Program-made: the position numbers and the translations under genes
Assembly (NCBI RefSeq): GCF_964656455.1
Contig: NC_135724.1
Coordinates: 14,035,414-14,099,413, forward strand
Direction of reading: 5' to 3'
DNA length: 64,000 nucleotides
From: Halichoerus grypus
Taxonomy: Eukaryota; Chordata; Mammalia; Carnivora; Phocidae
Shown here: one piece after another, positions 47,380 through 59,031 of the stretch
How the letters are laid out: each line of letters begins with the position of its first letter
Position numbering within the stretch: the first letter of the stretch is position 1
The notes under the pieces: model-generated
What the model saw: the letters and a program-made list of their open reading frames with translations, nothing else
Told to the model about the DNA's origin: nothing
The model's database searches: none

Positions 47380-47910
47380 CTGTAATAATGAGAAAAATAA
47401 AAGAAACTTACTTTTAATTGTCAAGATAAAACATTGGAAATCATTTACCTATTATTATTTTCAGTTTATAAAACTATGATTCTAAATTCTACTAAAACAA
47501 TAAACTAAGATAAAAATGCCGACACCAACTAAGCTACTTTAAAACAACTCAAGTTTCCCTGCCCAAATCTCTGGCTAATTCCTGAACAACGCACACACAG
47601 GGCAAACTGCAACCTGTCCAGCTAAAGATGAAAAAACCCAAAACAAACAAAAACAACCTGAAATGAAATTTGAGCTACTGTACTGAGTGTTTGCAGACTG
47701 AATTCAAGAAAATAATTTCTTATGAAAAAACACAACACTGTTTGAAAAAATAGAACAGAATCCTGTCTCCAAACATAACACACATTTGTCCACCTTACAG
47801 TCCAAACTACATGATACACAAGAACCAGTAAAATGCAACCCAGTCTGAAGACTAAACACAATCAATAGGGACCATCTTGAAGATAATCTAGATGTTAGAA
47901 TTAGTACACC

Positions 47911-47972
47911 AAGTTTTTAAAATAACTACTAAAACTATGCTTAGTAGACTAAGATTTTAAAATAACTACTAA
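47911..47972 (+). repeat. 40-bp tandem duplication split by a SINE
   Basis: ttaaaataactactaa occurs at 47917-47932 and again 40 bp on at 47957-47972. The second copy is cut by a SINE and resumes after it as aaaataactactaaaactat at 48165-48184. Confidence 0.85.
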
Positions 47973-48164
47973 GGGGCTCCTGGGTGGCTCAGTGGTTAAG
48001 TGACTCCCTTTGGCTTAGGTCATGATCCTGGGGTCCTGGGATCGAGCCCCACGTCAGGCTCCCTGCTCAAGCCTGCTTCTCCCTCTCCTGCTCCCCCTGC
48101 TTGTGCTCTCTCTCTCTCTCTCCCCCACCCTCTGTCAAATAAATAAAATCTTTAAAAATAAAAT
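47973..48164 (+). repeat. CAN-type SINE, young subfamily
   Basis: Forward copy. 14-bp target duplication aaaataactactaa at 47959-47972 and 48165-48178. It inserted into the second unit of the 40-bp tandem repeat. Confidence 0.92.
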
Positions 48165-48189
48165 AAAATAACTACTAAAACTATGCTCA

Positions 48190-48725
48190 GTGAAGTAAAG
48201 GAATATGTGCACAGAATGAAAGAAAGGAGAAAATCTTAGCAGAAAAACAGAGACTATAAAAATACTAATGGAAACTCTAAAAGAAAATTACCTGAAATTT
48301 AAAATTCTCTAAACAGTTTAAAAACAAAATGGAAATAACTGAGGAAGGAGTCGGTGACTTTCAAGATAGATTAATAGAAACTATCCAAACTCAAGAACAG
48401 AGAGAAAAAAAGATTGAAAAAAAATTAACAGAGCCTCAGGGACCCATGGAACAATAGCAAAAGATCTGACATATGTGAATTGGAGTCAACAATAGGTAAG
48501 ACAAGAGATGGGACAGATACAAATTCAAGAAGCTCAAAGAACACAGAACAGAAATTTAGGCACATAATCAAATTGCTGAAAACCAAAAATGAAAAGAAAA
48601 TATTAAAAGCAGCCAGAGAAAAACAATATTTTACATATAGGGGAACAGTAATTTGAATGACTGCTGACTTCTCATAAAAACTCCAAAGGCATCCAGGTAG
48701 GAAAGAAAGAAGTAAAACTATTTCT
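48190..48725 (+). mobile_element. Old L1 ORF1 fragment, 5' part of a split copy
   Basis: 'aaattgctgaaaaccaaaaa', 'aaaagcagccagagaaaaa' and 'gactgctgacttctcataaa' are the ORF1 end region of old L1 families. The next expected stretch ('caaaaatatccttccaaaat') appears only at about 52190, after 3.4 kb of other elements. Confidence 0.75.
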
Positions 48726-49515
48726 ATTTTAAATATAAAAAAACTAAGGAATCCACTAAAAGATAAACAGACCTAAGAAATAAGTTTATCAAAGCTGCAG
48801 AACACAAGATCAACATACAAAATTCAAATTTTTATATACTAGCAATGAACAATCCTAAGGCAAATTTTTTTAAAATTTGATTTCCAATAACATCCAAAAG
48901 AAGAAAATACTTAAGGAAGACACTCCAAGCTTATAGATGAGAATATCCATGTTAGGACAGCAGAAATCCACACCACACAGATTCAATGGAAACCCTGCAA
49001 TCCCAATTAAAAAAAAAAAAAAAACTCTGCTGACTTTTTCCCACTTCTTGGCAAATATTGAGAAACTATCCTAAACCATGGATATGAAAAAGTCTCAGAA
49101 AAGTCGATCTTTTTTTTTTTTTAAGTTCATTTATTTAAGTAATCTCTACATCTGACGTGGGGCTGGAACTCATGACCCCCAGATCAAGAGCTGCATGCTC
49201 TTCCAACTGAGCCAGCCAGGAGCCCCAATGCCAAAGTAATCTTGGAAAAGAATAAGGATAGAAGAATCATACTTCTTGATTTTAGACTTACAGCATTTTT
49301 CAACAAATGGTATTGGGATAAGCAGATAGCCACATGCCAAAGAAGGCAAGTGGACCATTATTGTACACCACAAGTGAAAACTAATTAAAAATGGATCACA
49401 GACCTAAATATAACAGTGAAAACTATAAAACTTTTAGTAGGAAATGTGGAAGCAAATCTTTGTGGCCTTGGCTTAGGGCAATGATTTCTTAGATATAACA
49501 CAAAAGCATAAGCAA
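48726..49515 (+). mobile_element. Old L1 ORF2 fragment
   Basis: 'tatactagcaatgaacaatc', 'gtattgggataagcagatag' and 'aaaaatggatcacagacct' are sense-strand ORF2. It is split by a reverse SINE at 49110-49226 and by an MLT1D LTR at its end, and continues after 49917. Confidence 0.75.
49110..49226 (-). repeat. Short tRNA-type SINE
   Basis: Reverse copy: poly-T, 'gtggggctggaactcatgac', 'ttccaactgagccagccagg'. Lacks the CT-rich middle, as in the short copies at 24081 and 55016. Confidence 0.85.
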
Positions 49516-49917
49516 TGTGGTAGGCAGAAAAATCCTAATCCCTGATTACCTGTGAATATGTTATCTTACATATAGATGGAATTAAGATTGCTAATCAGCT
49601 GATCTTAAAATAAAGAGATTATCTTGGATTATTCAGGTTGGGCCAATTTAATAGCAAAGGTCTTTAAAAGTGGAAAAGGGCCCAAACCAAGGAATATAGG
49701 CAGCCTCTAGAAGCTATTTTAAAGGCTTCCCCTAGAACCTCCAGAAAAAACACAGGCCTGCCAACACCTTAATTTCAGCCCATTTAGCCTATTACAAGAC
49801 CCATTTTGGATTTTTGAACTACAGAACTGCGAGATAATAAATAATAAAAATAATAAATTTGTGTTGTTCTAAGATGCCACATTTGTTTTTTATAGCAGCC
49901 ATAGGAAACTAATACAA
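49516..49917 (+). repeat. MLT1D-like solo LTR
   Basis: Starts tgtggtaggcagaaaaatcc, passes 'cctgtgaatatgttatctta' and 'agcctctagaagct', ends 'gcagccataggaaactaata'. It interrupts an L1 ORF2 that resumes at 49920 with 'gataaacaaatgaactgat'. Confidence 0.85.
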
Positions 49918-49975
49918 GTGATAAACAAATGAACTGATAAACTAGATTTCATCAAAATGAAAAACCTCTGCTTTA

Positions 49976-50486
49976 ATGGATAAAGAAGAGGTGAGATATA
50001 TATGTGTATATATATATATATATACACACACACACATATATATGATATACACATATCATATATATATCATATACATACATATATGTACAATGGAATATTA
50101 TTCAATCATAAAGAATGAAATCTTGCCATTTACAACAACATGGATAGATCTAGAGAGTATAATGTTAAGTGAAATAAGGCAGTCAGAGAAAGACAAATAC
50201 CATATGATTTCACTCATACGTGGAATTTAAGAAATGAACTGAACAAATGAACAAAGAAAAAAAAAAAAGAAGAGACAAATCAAAAAACACTCTTCATTAC
50301 AGACAACAAACAGACAGTTACCAGAGGGGAGGGAGGTGGTGGGATGCATGAAATAGGTGAAAGGGATTAAGAGTACACATTTTGTTGAGCAGTGAGTAAT
50401 ATATGGAACTGTTGAATCACTATATTGTATGGCTAAAACTAATATAACGCTGTATGTTAACTATACTGGAATTTAAAAAAAAAATC
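49976..50486 (+). mobile_element. Carnivore L1 3' end
   Basis: 'aatggaatattattcaatca', 'gaatgaaatcttgccattta', 'gaaagacaaataccatatga', a G-rich 3' UTR segment and 'ataacgctgtatgttaact', ending in poly-A. About 510 bp, inserted in the older L1 ORF2 that resumes at 50490. Its TATATA stretch has grown into the microsatellite at 49995-50088. Confidence 0.8.
49995..50088 (+). repeat. (TA)n/(CA)n microsatellite
   Basis: Alternating tatata, cacaca and atatgtatac-type units over about 94 bp, inside the L1 3' end. Confidence 0.9.
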
Positions 50487-51452
50487 ACCATTTAGAAAGT
50501 GAAAACACAACCCACAGAATGTGAGAAAATATTTGAAAATCAAGCATCTGATAAAGGACTTATATCTACAAATATAAAGCACTCTTATAACTTAATAAAA
50601 AAAAAAGAGCATAACTTCAAAATGGCAAAAGATTTAAAAAGACATTTTTCCAAAGAAGATACACGAATGCCTAGTGAGTACACCGAAGAATGCTCAACAT
50701 CATTAGTCATTAGGGAAATGAAAACCAAACCACAATGAGTTACCATTTCAAACCCACTAGATGGCTATAATCAAAAAGACAGATACTAACAAGTGTTTCA
50801 GAGGATGTGGAGAAAGCAGAACCCATATACTTTGCTGGCTGGAATGTAAAATGGCTCGACTGCTTAGGAAAAGTTTGGCAGTTCCTCAACAAATTAAACA
50901 TAGAATTCCCATATAGTATATACTCTACTATATACTATATACCCAAGAGAATTGGAAACCTATATTCATACAAAAACTTGTTCATGAATGTTCATTAACA
51001 ACATTATTCACAATGGCAACAAAACAAAACAACATTATTCACAATGTCCATCAACTGATGAATAAGTAAATAAAATGTGGTATAACCATATAATGGAGTA
51101 TTATTCACACATGCAACAACATATATAAACCCTGAAAACATCCTAAGTGAAAGAAGCCAGACACATATGGTCATATATTATATGATTTCACTTATATGAA
51201 ATGTCTGGAATAGGCAAATCCATAAAACACAAAATATATTAGTGGTTTGCCAGGCACTGTTGATAGAGAAGAATGAGCAGTGACTACTAATGGGTACAGG
51301 ATTTCTTTTAGGGATGATGAAAATGTTCTGGAATACAGAATAATGATGATTGCACAATTTTATAAATACACTAAAACTGAATTGTATACTTTAAAATGGT
51401 GAATTTGGGGTATATGAATTATGCCTACTTTAATAAAAAGACAAAAAATATT
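50487..51452 (+). mobile_element. Old L1 ORF2 end and 3' UTR
   Basis: 'tcagaaaatatttg'-type text, 'gacatttttccaaagaagat', 'agggaaatgaaaaccaaacc', 'ggaatgtaaaatggc', then the 3' UTR 'aattgtatactttaaaatgg'. It appears to be the continuation of the ORF2 at 48726. A 19-bp direct repeat, aacaacattattcacaatg, lies at 50997 and 51028. Confidence 0.82.
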
Positions 51453-52130
51453 CAAGTGTTGGCCAAGATGCAAAGAAACTGGAACCCTCATATATTGCTG
51501 GTGGGAATGTAAAATGGTACAGCTACTTTGGAAAACAGTTGGTAATTCTTCAGAAAGCTGTTAAACATTTGAGTTACCTTACGACCCAAACAATTCCTCT
51601 TCCATCCCAAACAAATGAAAACGTATGTCCACACAAAATCTTGTACATGATCATTTATAGCAGCATTATATACAATGACAAAAAAGTAGAAACAACAAAA
51701 TGCCTATTAACTGATGAATGGAGAAATAAAATGTAGTATATACATCCATACAACTGAAAGTTATTATCCAATAAAAAGGACTGAAATACTGATACATGTT
51801 ACAACATGATGAAGCTTGAATATACCCTAAGTGAAAGAAGCCAGTCACAAAAGAACCACATATTACATGTAAGGAATGTACAAAATTGGCAAATCTATAG
51901 CGGCAGAAAGTAGATTAAGTAATTTCCTAGGGCTGGAGGGTGAGGATGAACAGGATGTGTGATAATGGGTGAGAAATTTCTTTTTGGGGTGATGGATAGG
52001 ATCTAAAATTAGAATAGGTGATAGTTGCACAACTCTATAAATATGCTAAAAACAATTGAATCATATACTCCAAATGGGTGAATTTTAAGATACTTAAATT
52101 ATGTCTAAATAAAACTATTAATTTAAAAAA
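51453..52130 (+). mobile_element. Second old L1 3' end
   Basis: Restarts the same terminal sequence: 'ctcatatattgctggtggga', 'tgtccacacaaaatcttgta', 'ttttggggtgatggatagg', 'ataaatatgctaaaaacaat', 'aataaaactatt'. So two L1 3' ends lie head to tail. Confidence 0.82.
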
Positions 52131-52230
52131 GGTATAACAGCTTTGGAGTGCAATGAGAAAAAATGTAATTCAAATTCTGTATTCAACAAAAATATCCTTC
52201 CAAAATGAAGGCAAGATAAACTTAATCAGT
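52131..52230 (+). mobile_element. Old L1 ORF1 fragment, 3' part of the split copy
   Basis: 'tattcaacaaaaatatcctt' and 'ccaaaatgaaggcaagata' are L1 ORF1 sequence that should directly follow the piece ending at 48725. Confidence 0.65.
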
Positions 52231-52544
52231 TCCCTAAATATTTTTCACAAAGGTCCTTGTGCCTCAAGATGCTCCTAAGAAGAGTTTTAAAAAAAGAAAG
52301 AAAAAAATATAGTTGTGTGTGTGTGTGTGTGATATCTCAGGTTTTATAGTGCACATCAGTATAACAAAGATCCATAGAAGTCCTGAGGTAAAGCAAAATA
52401 AGATAGCATTTCCCAGAATCATTTGTCCACCACATTCCTTTTTTGAGTAATACCTATTTATTATCACAAGGAAATAATGTTACTCAGAACACATTGTGAA
52501 AAATGTTAAACTGCTTTCCCTATTTTTCTGTAATTTAAAAATAT

Positions 52545-52623
52545 CCCTCTCTCACTCCCCCCTGCTTGTGTTCCTTCTCTCTGTCAAATAAATAAATAAA
52601 ATCTTTAAAAAAAATAAATAAAT
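52545..52623 (+). repeat. 5'-truncated CAN-type SINE
   Basis: Only the tail half, ccctctctcactcccccctg to the aaataaataaat end. Target duplication aaaaatat at 52537-52544 and 52624-52631 indicates that it integrated already truncated, without the Pol III promoter. Confidence 0.85.
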
Positions 52624-52658
52624 AAAAATATTCATTTAAGGGAAATAATGCATTAGAA

Positions 52659-52770
52659 CAGGGGTTGGCCGGCTAAGACCTGAGCCAAATGTGGCCTGAG
52701 ACCCGTTTTTATATGATCCCCAAGCCAAGGGTGGCTTTAATATTTTTTAAAGGGTTGTTATCACTTATTC
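52659..52770 (+). mobile_element. hAT-type MITE fragment (tentative)
   Basis: 'caggggttggccggctaaga', 'agccaaatgtggcctgagac' and 'atgatccccaagccaagggt' resemble the mammalian hAT-derived repeats that begin CAGGGGTTGGCAAACT. Confidence 0.5.
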
Positions 52771-54084
52771 AGTCACTAAACATTTACAGAGCACCTAATC
52801 TGTACCAGGTACTGTTGTATATTCAGGGTACACAGCAGTGAAAAAACAGATAAATAGTATGCCAAAAGATACTATGCAGAAAAGCAAAACAGTAGAAAAG
52901 GGAAAATTAATTTATACGAAAACATCTCAACTCTTATTAGATCTCTGTGATGTAGCTGTCTTTTCGTTACTATTTTTTAAACAGAAATGTCTTGTCTCTC
53001 AGATCCCACTTCACCATCAGTGGCTCCCAGATTCAATGACGCTGTGGAAGGCTCCAATCAGAAAATATTTTAAACTGAGCACTAAAGAATAAATGTCCAC
53101 CAAGTCAACTAATGAGGGAAAGAAAAAACAAGTATATGGAATTTTCAAAGTGCAGGACTAGTTTGGTGTAAGCAGTAAGGTTTCAATGTACAGAAGCTAC
53201 AAGGTGGTCAGGCAGGCTAGGAGGTAAAGGACCAGCAGGGACATTTTGTAATAGTGTACAGGAATGAACCACGCTGTAAAATAAACGAGTAACATCAATT
53301 TTACAAAGGAATCTACTTCTATATTAAATTTTACACATGCAGAACTGGTTACAGTTGAACACTCAGCTTTTCAAGGAAGGTGGTTCCTCCTTAGTAAATA
53401 CTAGCTCAGCTTTCTACTCTTTCTGAGATAGTACACAGCTAACTGCCTAGCATTCTTACTCAGAAGACACTGTAGGATTTTGCAAGTGTTGGGGTCATTA
53501 TTATAAAAAAAATATATTGCTGTTTTACTATATAGGAAACAAAAGAAATAGAGACTCAAATATTCAAATTAGGGAAAGACTTATTGAACTGCACTTAATA
53601 CTTGAAAATACTTCAATACTTTTTGTCAGGCACCATCTTAAGTGCAGGGCATACTGTGTCATCAAGACTGACAAGGTCCCTGTTCTTAGAGAACATTCTA
53701 CAGCGGGGAAGAGAACAGTAAGTAAAAAAAAGAAAAAAAGAAAATTAATTAATTAATTCAGATGATCAAAATGGTATAAAGAAAATAAAAGAAGACAAGG
53801 CCAGAGTAGTAGGTAGTTGCAGGTTGGGGTGTAATATTGGTGCACTCAGAGAAAGCCCTTCTGAAGAGGTGAGAATAGGTGAAAGAGTTTCAGGCAGACC
53901 TGAGTCAGGAAAAACAGAGGCTAGTGTAAACAATCAGAAAACCACCATAGTTTGAATTCTATTTCAAGTACAAAGGGAAACAACAAAGCACACAATTTTT
54001 AATCATTTAACCAATTTTTAATCAAAATCATTCTGGCTTATATATGCCTATATGCTATAAGTAAAGTGGTTTGTAGAGAGACCA

Positions 54085-54440
54085 ATTAAGCTAGAGAGTA
54101 TTATGCTAAGTGAAATAAGTCAGCCTGAGAAAGACAAATACCCTATGATTTCACTCATATGTGGAATTTAAGAAACAAAACAAACGAGCAAAGGGAAAAA
54201 AGACAAAGTGAGGGAGAGGCAAACCAAGAAACAGACTTTCAACTCTAGAGAACAAACTGAGGGTTACTAGATGGGAGGTGGGTGGGTGGGGGGATGGGTC
54301 AAACATGCGACTGGGATTAAAGAGGGTACTTGTCCTGAGGAGCACTGGGAGTTGTTTGGAAGTGATGAATCACTATACTGTACACCTGAAACTAATATTA
54401 TACTGTATAACTGGAATTTAAATAAAAACTTGAATTATAA
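54085..54440 (+). mobile_element. Carnivore L1 3'-end fragment
   Basis: 'agagagtattatgctaagtg', 'gaaagacaaataccctatga', 'gaacaaactgagggttacta', 'tgatgaatcactatactgt', then 'ggaatttaaataaaaact'. Severely 5'-truncated copy. A four-run G-quadruplex motif lies at 54273-54298. Confidence 0.82.
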
Positions 54441-55015
54441 AAAAGAGGTTATTATAGTCACGTGGGTAAGAGACAATCAGATTTAAACTAGAATAGTGGC
54501 AGTAGAAATGTGAGTAGTGGTCAGATTGAGGTTATGCTTTTAATGTAGAACTACATGTCCTGCTAATATCATGGATGTGGGTTTAAGTAAAAGAGAGAAA
54601 ACAAAATTATTCCTAAAGACTTCATTTACTGGATTTGTAATATGAGATACAAAAGGTGAATAGAACTTCAGAGGTTCTGTGTTTTAAGTGCACTGTGGTG
54701 ATGGGTAGAATAATCCTTAGCTTACACCAGATTTTTAAGTGTCCCTAAAAAGAAAGCACTATGTAAACATTCTCACTTAGGTGAAGGAATTAAAGTGGAT
54801 ACTTATTAAGGGTGACCTAACTAGCTAATGCAAAAAAAGGACAAATTAGAAGCTAGGTCAAGTTTGTTATTAAAATACTACTTTACAAAGTACCTAACTA
54901 TTTATATATTGATCTAAGGAAATAGATTATCTCTGTTCAGAAAGCAGAATCAGGACAAATGAATGCAAATTATAGAAACATAGATTTGGACCTCACATAG
55001 GGCTCCCCCATCTTC

Positions 55016-55134
55016 CTTTTTTTGGGTAAGTTTATTTATTTATTTAACTAATCTCTATACCGAACATGGGGCTCGAACTCATGACCCTGAGATCAAGAGT
55101 CGCATACTCCTACAATTAAGCCAGCCAGGTGCCC
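55016..55134 (-). repeat. Short tRNA-type SINE
   Basis: Reverse copy. 11-bp target duplication cccccatcttc at 55005-55015 and 55135-55145. Confidence 0.88.
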
Positions 55135-55504
55135 CCCCCATCTTCTTTTAAAACAATTAGTACATGCCAATAACTGAAATGATTGACTTCAAATAGAGCT
55201 ATGTCATTATCAATGTACCTTATCTTTAAATTCCTGTTAAGGTAAACTAAGTGAAATTCTATATATAGCACTCTTCTTAGAACACTGTGTTTCTATTCAA
55301 GGAAGCATTTAATTTCCTTGCAATTTAATTATACCTGATAAATAATAATTTGCTATTAACTTAAATTTTAAGACAGCATAAGCAAAAATGACAAAAAAAC
55401 AAATATTACAGTATCCCTCGTTATCGCATAATTTCTTTTAAGCTTAAGCCAAGAAATACCAAATAACAATAGTAACCACAGAAGTATCAAAAGTTCATGT
55501 TAAA

Positions 55505-55596
55505 GGGGCTGGCTCAGTCAGTAGAGTATGTGACTTTTGATCTTGGGGTTCTGAGTTTGACCCCACATTGGGTGGAGAGATTACTTAAAAAAAAAA
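55505..55596 (+). repeat. Short tRNA-type SINE
   Basis: Forward copy, ggggctggctcagtcagtag to 'gagattacttaaaaaaaaaa'; head shortened. Imperfect flank duplication aaagttcatgttaaa against aaagttcacactaaa. Confidence 0.82.
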
Positions 55597-55599
55597 GTT

Positions 55600-56165
55600 C
55601 ACACTAAAAATGGGCTGAACTCAGGAACACTACTCAGCAATTTAAAAAAACACTACTGGGATGCCTGGGTGGCTCGGTTGGGTGTCTGCCTTCGGCTCAG
55701 GTCATGATCCCAAGGTCCTGGGATCGAGTCCCACATTGCGCTCCTTGCTCAGCGGGGAGCCTGCTTCTCCCTCCCCCTGCCACTCCCACAGCTTGTGCTC
55801 TCTCTCTCTCTGATAAATAAATAAAATCTTAAAAAAAAACCAACAACACTACTGATATGTACAACAACATCAGTGAATCTCAACGCTGAATGAAAAAAGC
55901 TTTATACAAGAGTACACACTGTATAAGTTCATTTAAGTGGTGTTTTAGGAGGCAATAGTAATTTATAGCAGAAAAAAATCATAATAGTGGTTCTTGGAAT
56001 GGGGGGCTAACTGGGAAGGAGCATGAGGGAACTTCTCGGGGGGGATATGTATTGACAGGAGTTTGGGTTATCACAGGTGCATTCATTTGTCGAAACTCAT
56101 CAAATGGTACACTTAAAACTTACATATCTTATTGTCTTTAAATTTTACCTCAAAAGAAAAAAGAC
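55600..56165 (+). mobile_element. Old L1 3' UTR with a SINE inside
   Basis: 'ctgaatgaaaaaagctttat', 'ttgggttatcacaggtgcat', 'aatggtacacttaaaactta' resemble the 3' UTR of old L1 families, sense strand. Confidence 0.6.
55659..55844 (+). repeat. CAN-type SINE, young subfamily
   Basis: Forward copy; 10-bp target duplication aacactactg at 55649-55658 and 55845-55854. About 6 bp of the head is missing after 'ggctcggt'. Confidence 0.92.
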
Positions 56166-56599
56166 TCTAAATATTGAGCTCTTGGGTAATGACATGCATA
56201 CTAAAGATTTTAAAAGAAAGTATATTGATATCTGCAGCTTAATTTGAAATGCATAAAAAAATAGGATGGAGTTCTGGATGAACAAAGGGTTGAAGAAATA
56301 TCTAGATATAAGCCAAAGCAAGCAGAGTAGAATGTGAACTGTGTAATCTAGTGGTGGGTATATGGGTATTAAAATTCTCTCAACTTTTCTTTAAGTTTGA
56401 AATTTTCAAAATATGGGAAAAAATAAAACTTGTTAAATTAAACATTGATAGGATCCACTGACTCCTAGATTTTAATAATTAAAGCTGTAATACTGGAAAA
56501 TAGCTATTATTATTGTCTTAAATGACAAAAAAAATTTTAAATGTTTTCCCTCTACTGTTTAAAATTGAAGCTTATATGGTGAGAATTTGCCAGATCATT

Positions 56600-56840
56600 A
56601 AGGCTATTGATACATATTGCTTAAACTGCTTTCCAAAATAAGTAAATATAACAATCTAAGTTCCATCAGCAGTTTATAATGCCAATGCTTGGTATTATTT
56701 TTAATCTCACCAATTTAATGTAAAACTGTATCTTGCTTAATTATGCATCTCTGATTCCTGGTGAACTTGAACACTCTTTGAAAAATAAGTGTGTGTGTGA
56801 ATTTTCTATTCACATTCTTTGACCATGGAACTAACATCTA
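56600..56840 (-). mobile_element. Old L1 fragment (tentative)
   Basis: 'aaactgctttccaaaataag', 'agttccatcagcagttta', 'tgaacttgaacactctttga' are the antisense of old L1 ORF2 end sequence. Strongly diverged. Confidence 0.55.
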
Positions 56841-56996
56841 GATTTTCCTGATATATTAGTTTATCTGGCCATTATTGCCCTAACCAGAAACTCAACTTAA
56901 GAACTACATCTTCTACTCTTAGTCACATGTCTTAGCTCCTCATTCTGATGTCTACAACGTGTGTATTAAAACATGTACACCCAGTAGGACCAACTT

Positions 56997-57206
56997 CTTT
57001 TTTTTTTTTTTTTAAGATTTTATTTATTTATTTGAGAGCGAGCGAGAGAGAGAATGAGAGAGAGAACACCAGAGGGGGTAGGGTCAGAGGGAGAAGCAGA
57101 CTCCCCGCTGAGCAGGGAGCCCGATGTGGGACTCGATCCCGGGACTCCAGGATCATGACCTGAGCCGAAGGCAGTCGCTTAACCAACTGAGCCACCCAGG
57201 CGCCCC
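56997..57206 (-). repeat. CAN-type SINE, young subfamily
   Basis: Reverse copy. 11-bp target duplication aggaccaactt at 56986-56996 and 57207-57217. Confidence 0.93.
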
Positions 57207-58837
57207 AGGACCAACTTTTATCAACCAATATTCTGGTATTGTGACATCAGTCCTCACAGTCTTATTCCTGATTTCATGAAATGTTAAGGATGATGTTGGT
57301 TGTTGATTTCAGATAAATATTTTTTATTATGTTAAGTATTCACCTACTGTTAGTTTTCTATGTTTTTTTCTTTCTCTTCCTCTTCATATGTTTAATCATA
57401 TATATAGGCCTAGATTAGAGCTGGTTAATCACCATACATTATTCCTCCATTATACTGTTATTATTTCTCTGAAAGTTTCAAAGAACTCATCTGTACAATG
57501 GGAGAGTCCTTGGGGAAAGCAAACACACACACAGTTTAATTTTTAACTTGGTATTATTATGGCTGTTGGAAAATATTTTGGCCCAAGCCAAGATATTTTC
57601 CAAAAAAGAAGATTTGACACCTTTCTAAATAATAACTATGACGTCACAAAAGTAAAAATCTCCTAATTCATTAAAATTTATGCTATATCAGAAAAAAAAA
57701 TACTAATAAAGACAGTAATTTCAATTTTGACTGAACTAACCTATAACAGGTTTTGTAAATACAATGTACTTTGGATTTTCAGACTAATAACAGGTAATAC
57801 TATAGCCCCAAGAGAAATATGCTTCTGTAGATCCAGCCACAATTCTTTTCAGGGTAAGTGCCTTTCTAAATACTCTAAAAGAGAGAGGTTTGAAAAATTT
57901 AACTCCTTTTATTTGGAAAGAATCTACCATATTCTAATATGAAGTATACCACAAAGCATATCTTCAAATTCTAGGATTGTGTAACTTCTTAATAATTCAT
58001 TTTATAACTCAAGAAGCTGAATGGCCTGGAAGTTTCATCAGAGCTGGCAAACTGGTAAAACCTGTATGTAGGTTTTAACTGAAGTCTGAGAACTAAATCC
58101 ATTATATGCAGTGTGACTTTAAAGCATGCAAGATTAGTTTTATAAATCACATACAAAAGTCTCACTTATATTTACATTTAATATTTTAGCACTGATGCAG
58201 GATGTACTTTTACAATAGTTCAAAAAATTAGTTTCAGATTCTTGAAAAGGTATTTTTTATGGAAATTATATAGTACTTTAAAATCTAAATGTAATTGAAT
58301 AGCTGCTGACTGGTAAAGAGTACTGGTTAATTCAATTAAACATTTATTGATCAACTACTGTGTACGAGGTTACTGACATGAAGGTAAAGTATTAAAGGAT
58401 AATTTTAAAGATGTGGATATAGAAGTCCACGTAGATGTGTTTTGTATGCTTATTAAATGTTTCTGTAAACACACACAATGAGTTACTAATAGTAATTGAC
58501 TCAGATGAGTAGAATTAAAATCTTTACTACATACTTTTCTTTGTACCATTTGAGTTTTGTTTGTATTTTGGCATTTTACCCCCAAAGACATTTAATACTT
58601 TTTATAATATAAGCATTTAACAATTAAAAAGTCATGAAAGTACCCAATTCATACTGAAAGGACAGGGAGTAAAGTATTACCAAACAATTAGCTTTATATT
58701 TCAATTCTTTCAGTAAAGGTGGTTTACTGAACCATGCCTAAATAAATCTATGTCACAGTACATAACAAAGGAATGTATATTATAGAAATTCAATAAATAG
58801 AAAGATAATAAATTTCCCTTAAAAGTAATTATATTTA

Positions 58838-59031
58838 GGGGCGCCTGGGTGTCTAAGATGGTTAAGCATCTGCCTTCGGCTCAGGTCATGATCCCAGGGT
58901 CCTGGGATCGAGCCCCACATCGGGCTCCTTGCTTGGCGGGAAGCCTGCTTCTCCCTCTCCTTCTACTGCTTCCCCTGCTTGTGCTCTCTCGCTCTCTCTG
59001 TCAAATAAATAAATAAAATCTTAAAAAAAAA
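58838..59031 (+). repeat. CAN-type SINE, young subfamily
   Basis: Forward copy. Perfect 17-bp target duplication aaaagtaattatattta at 58821-58837 and 59032-59048, so a recent insertion. Confidence 0.95.

Noticed and set aside
49976..50230. 84-residue open frame
   Set aside because: It runs through a TA/CA microsatellite and the end of L1 ORF2 (ESIMLSEIRQSEKDKYHM); it is retroelement sequence, not a gene.
48190..52230. A complete, active L1
   Set aside because: ORF1 and ORF2 pieces belong to several nested copies, with stops and no intact 5' UTR.
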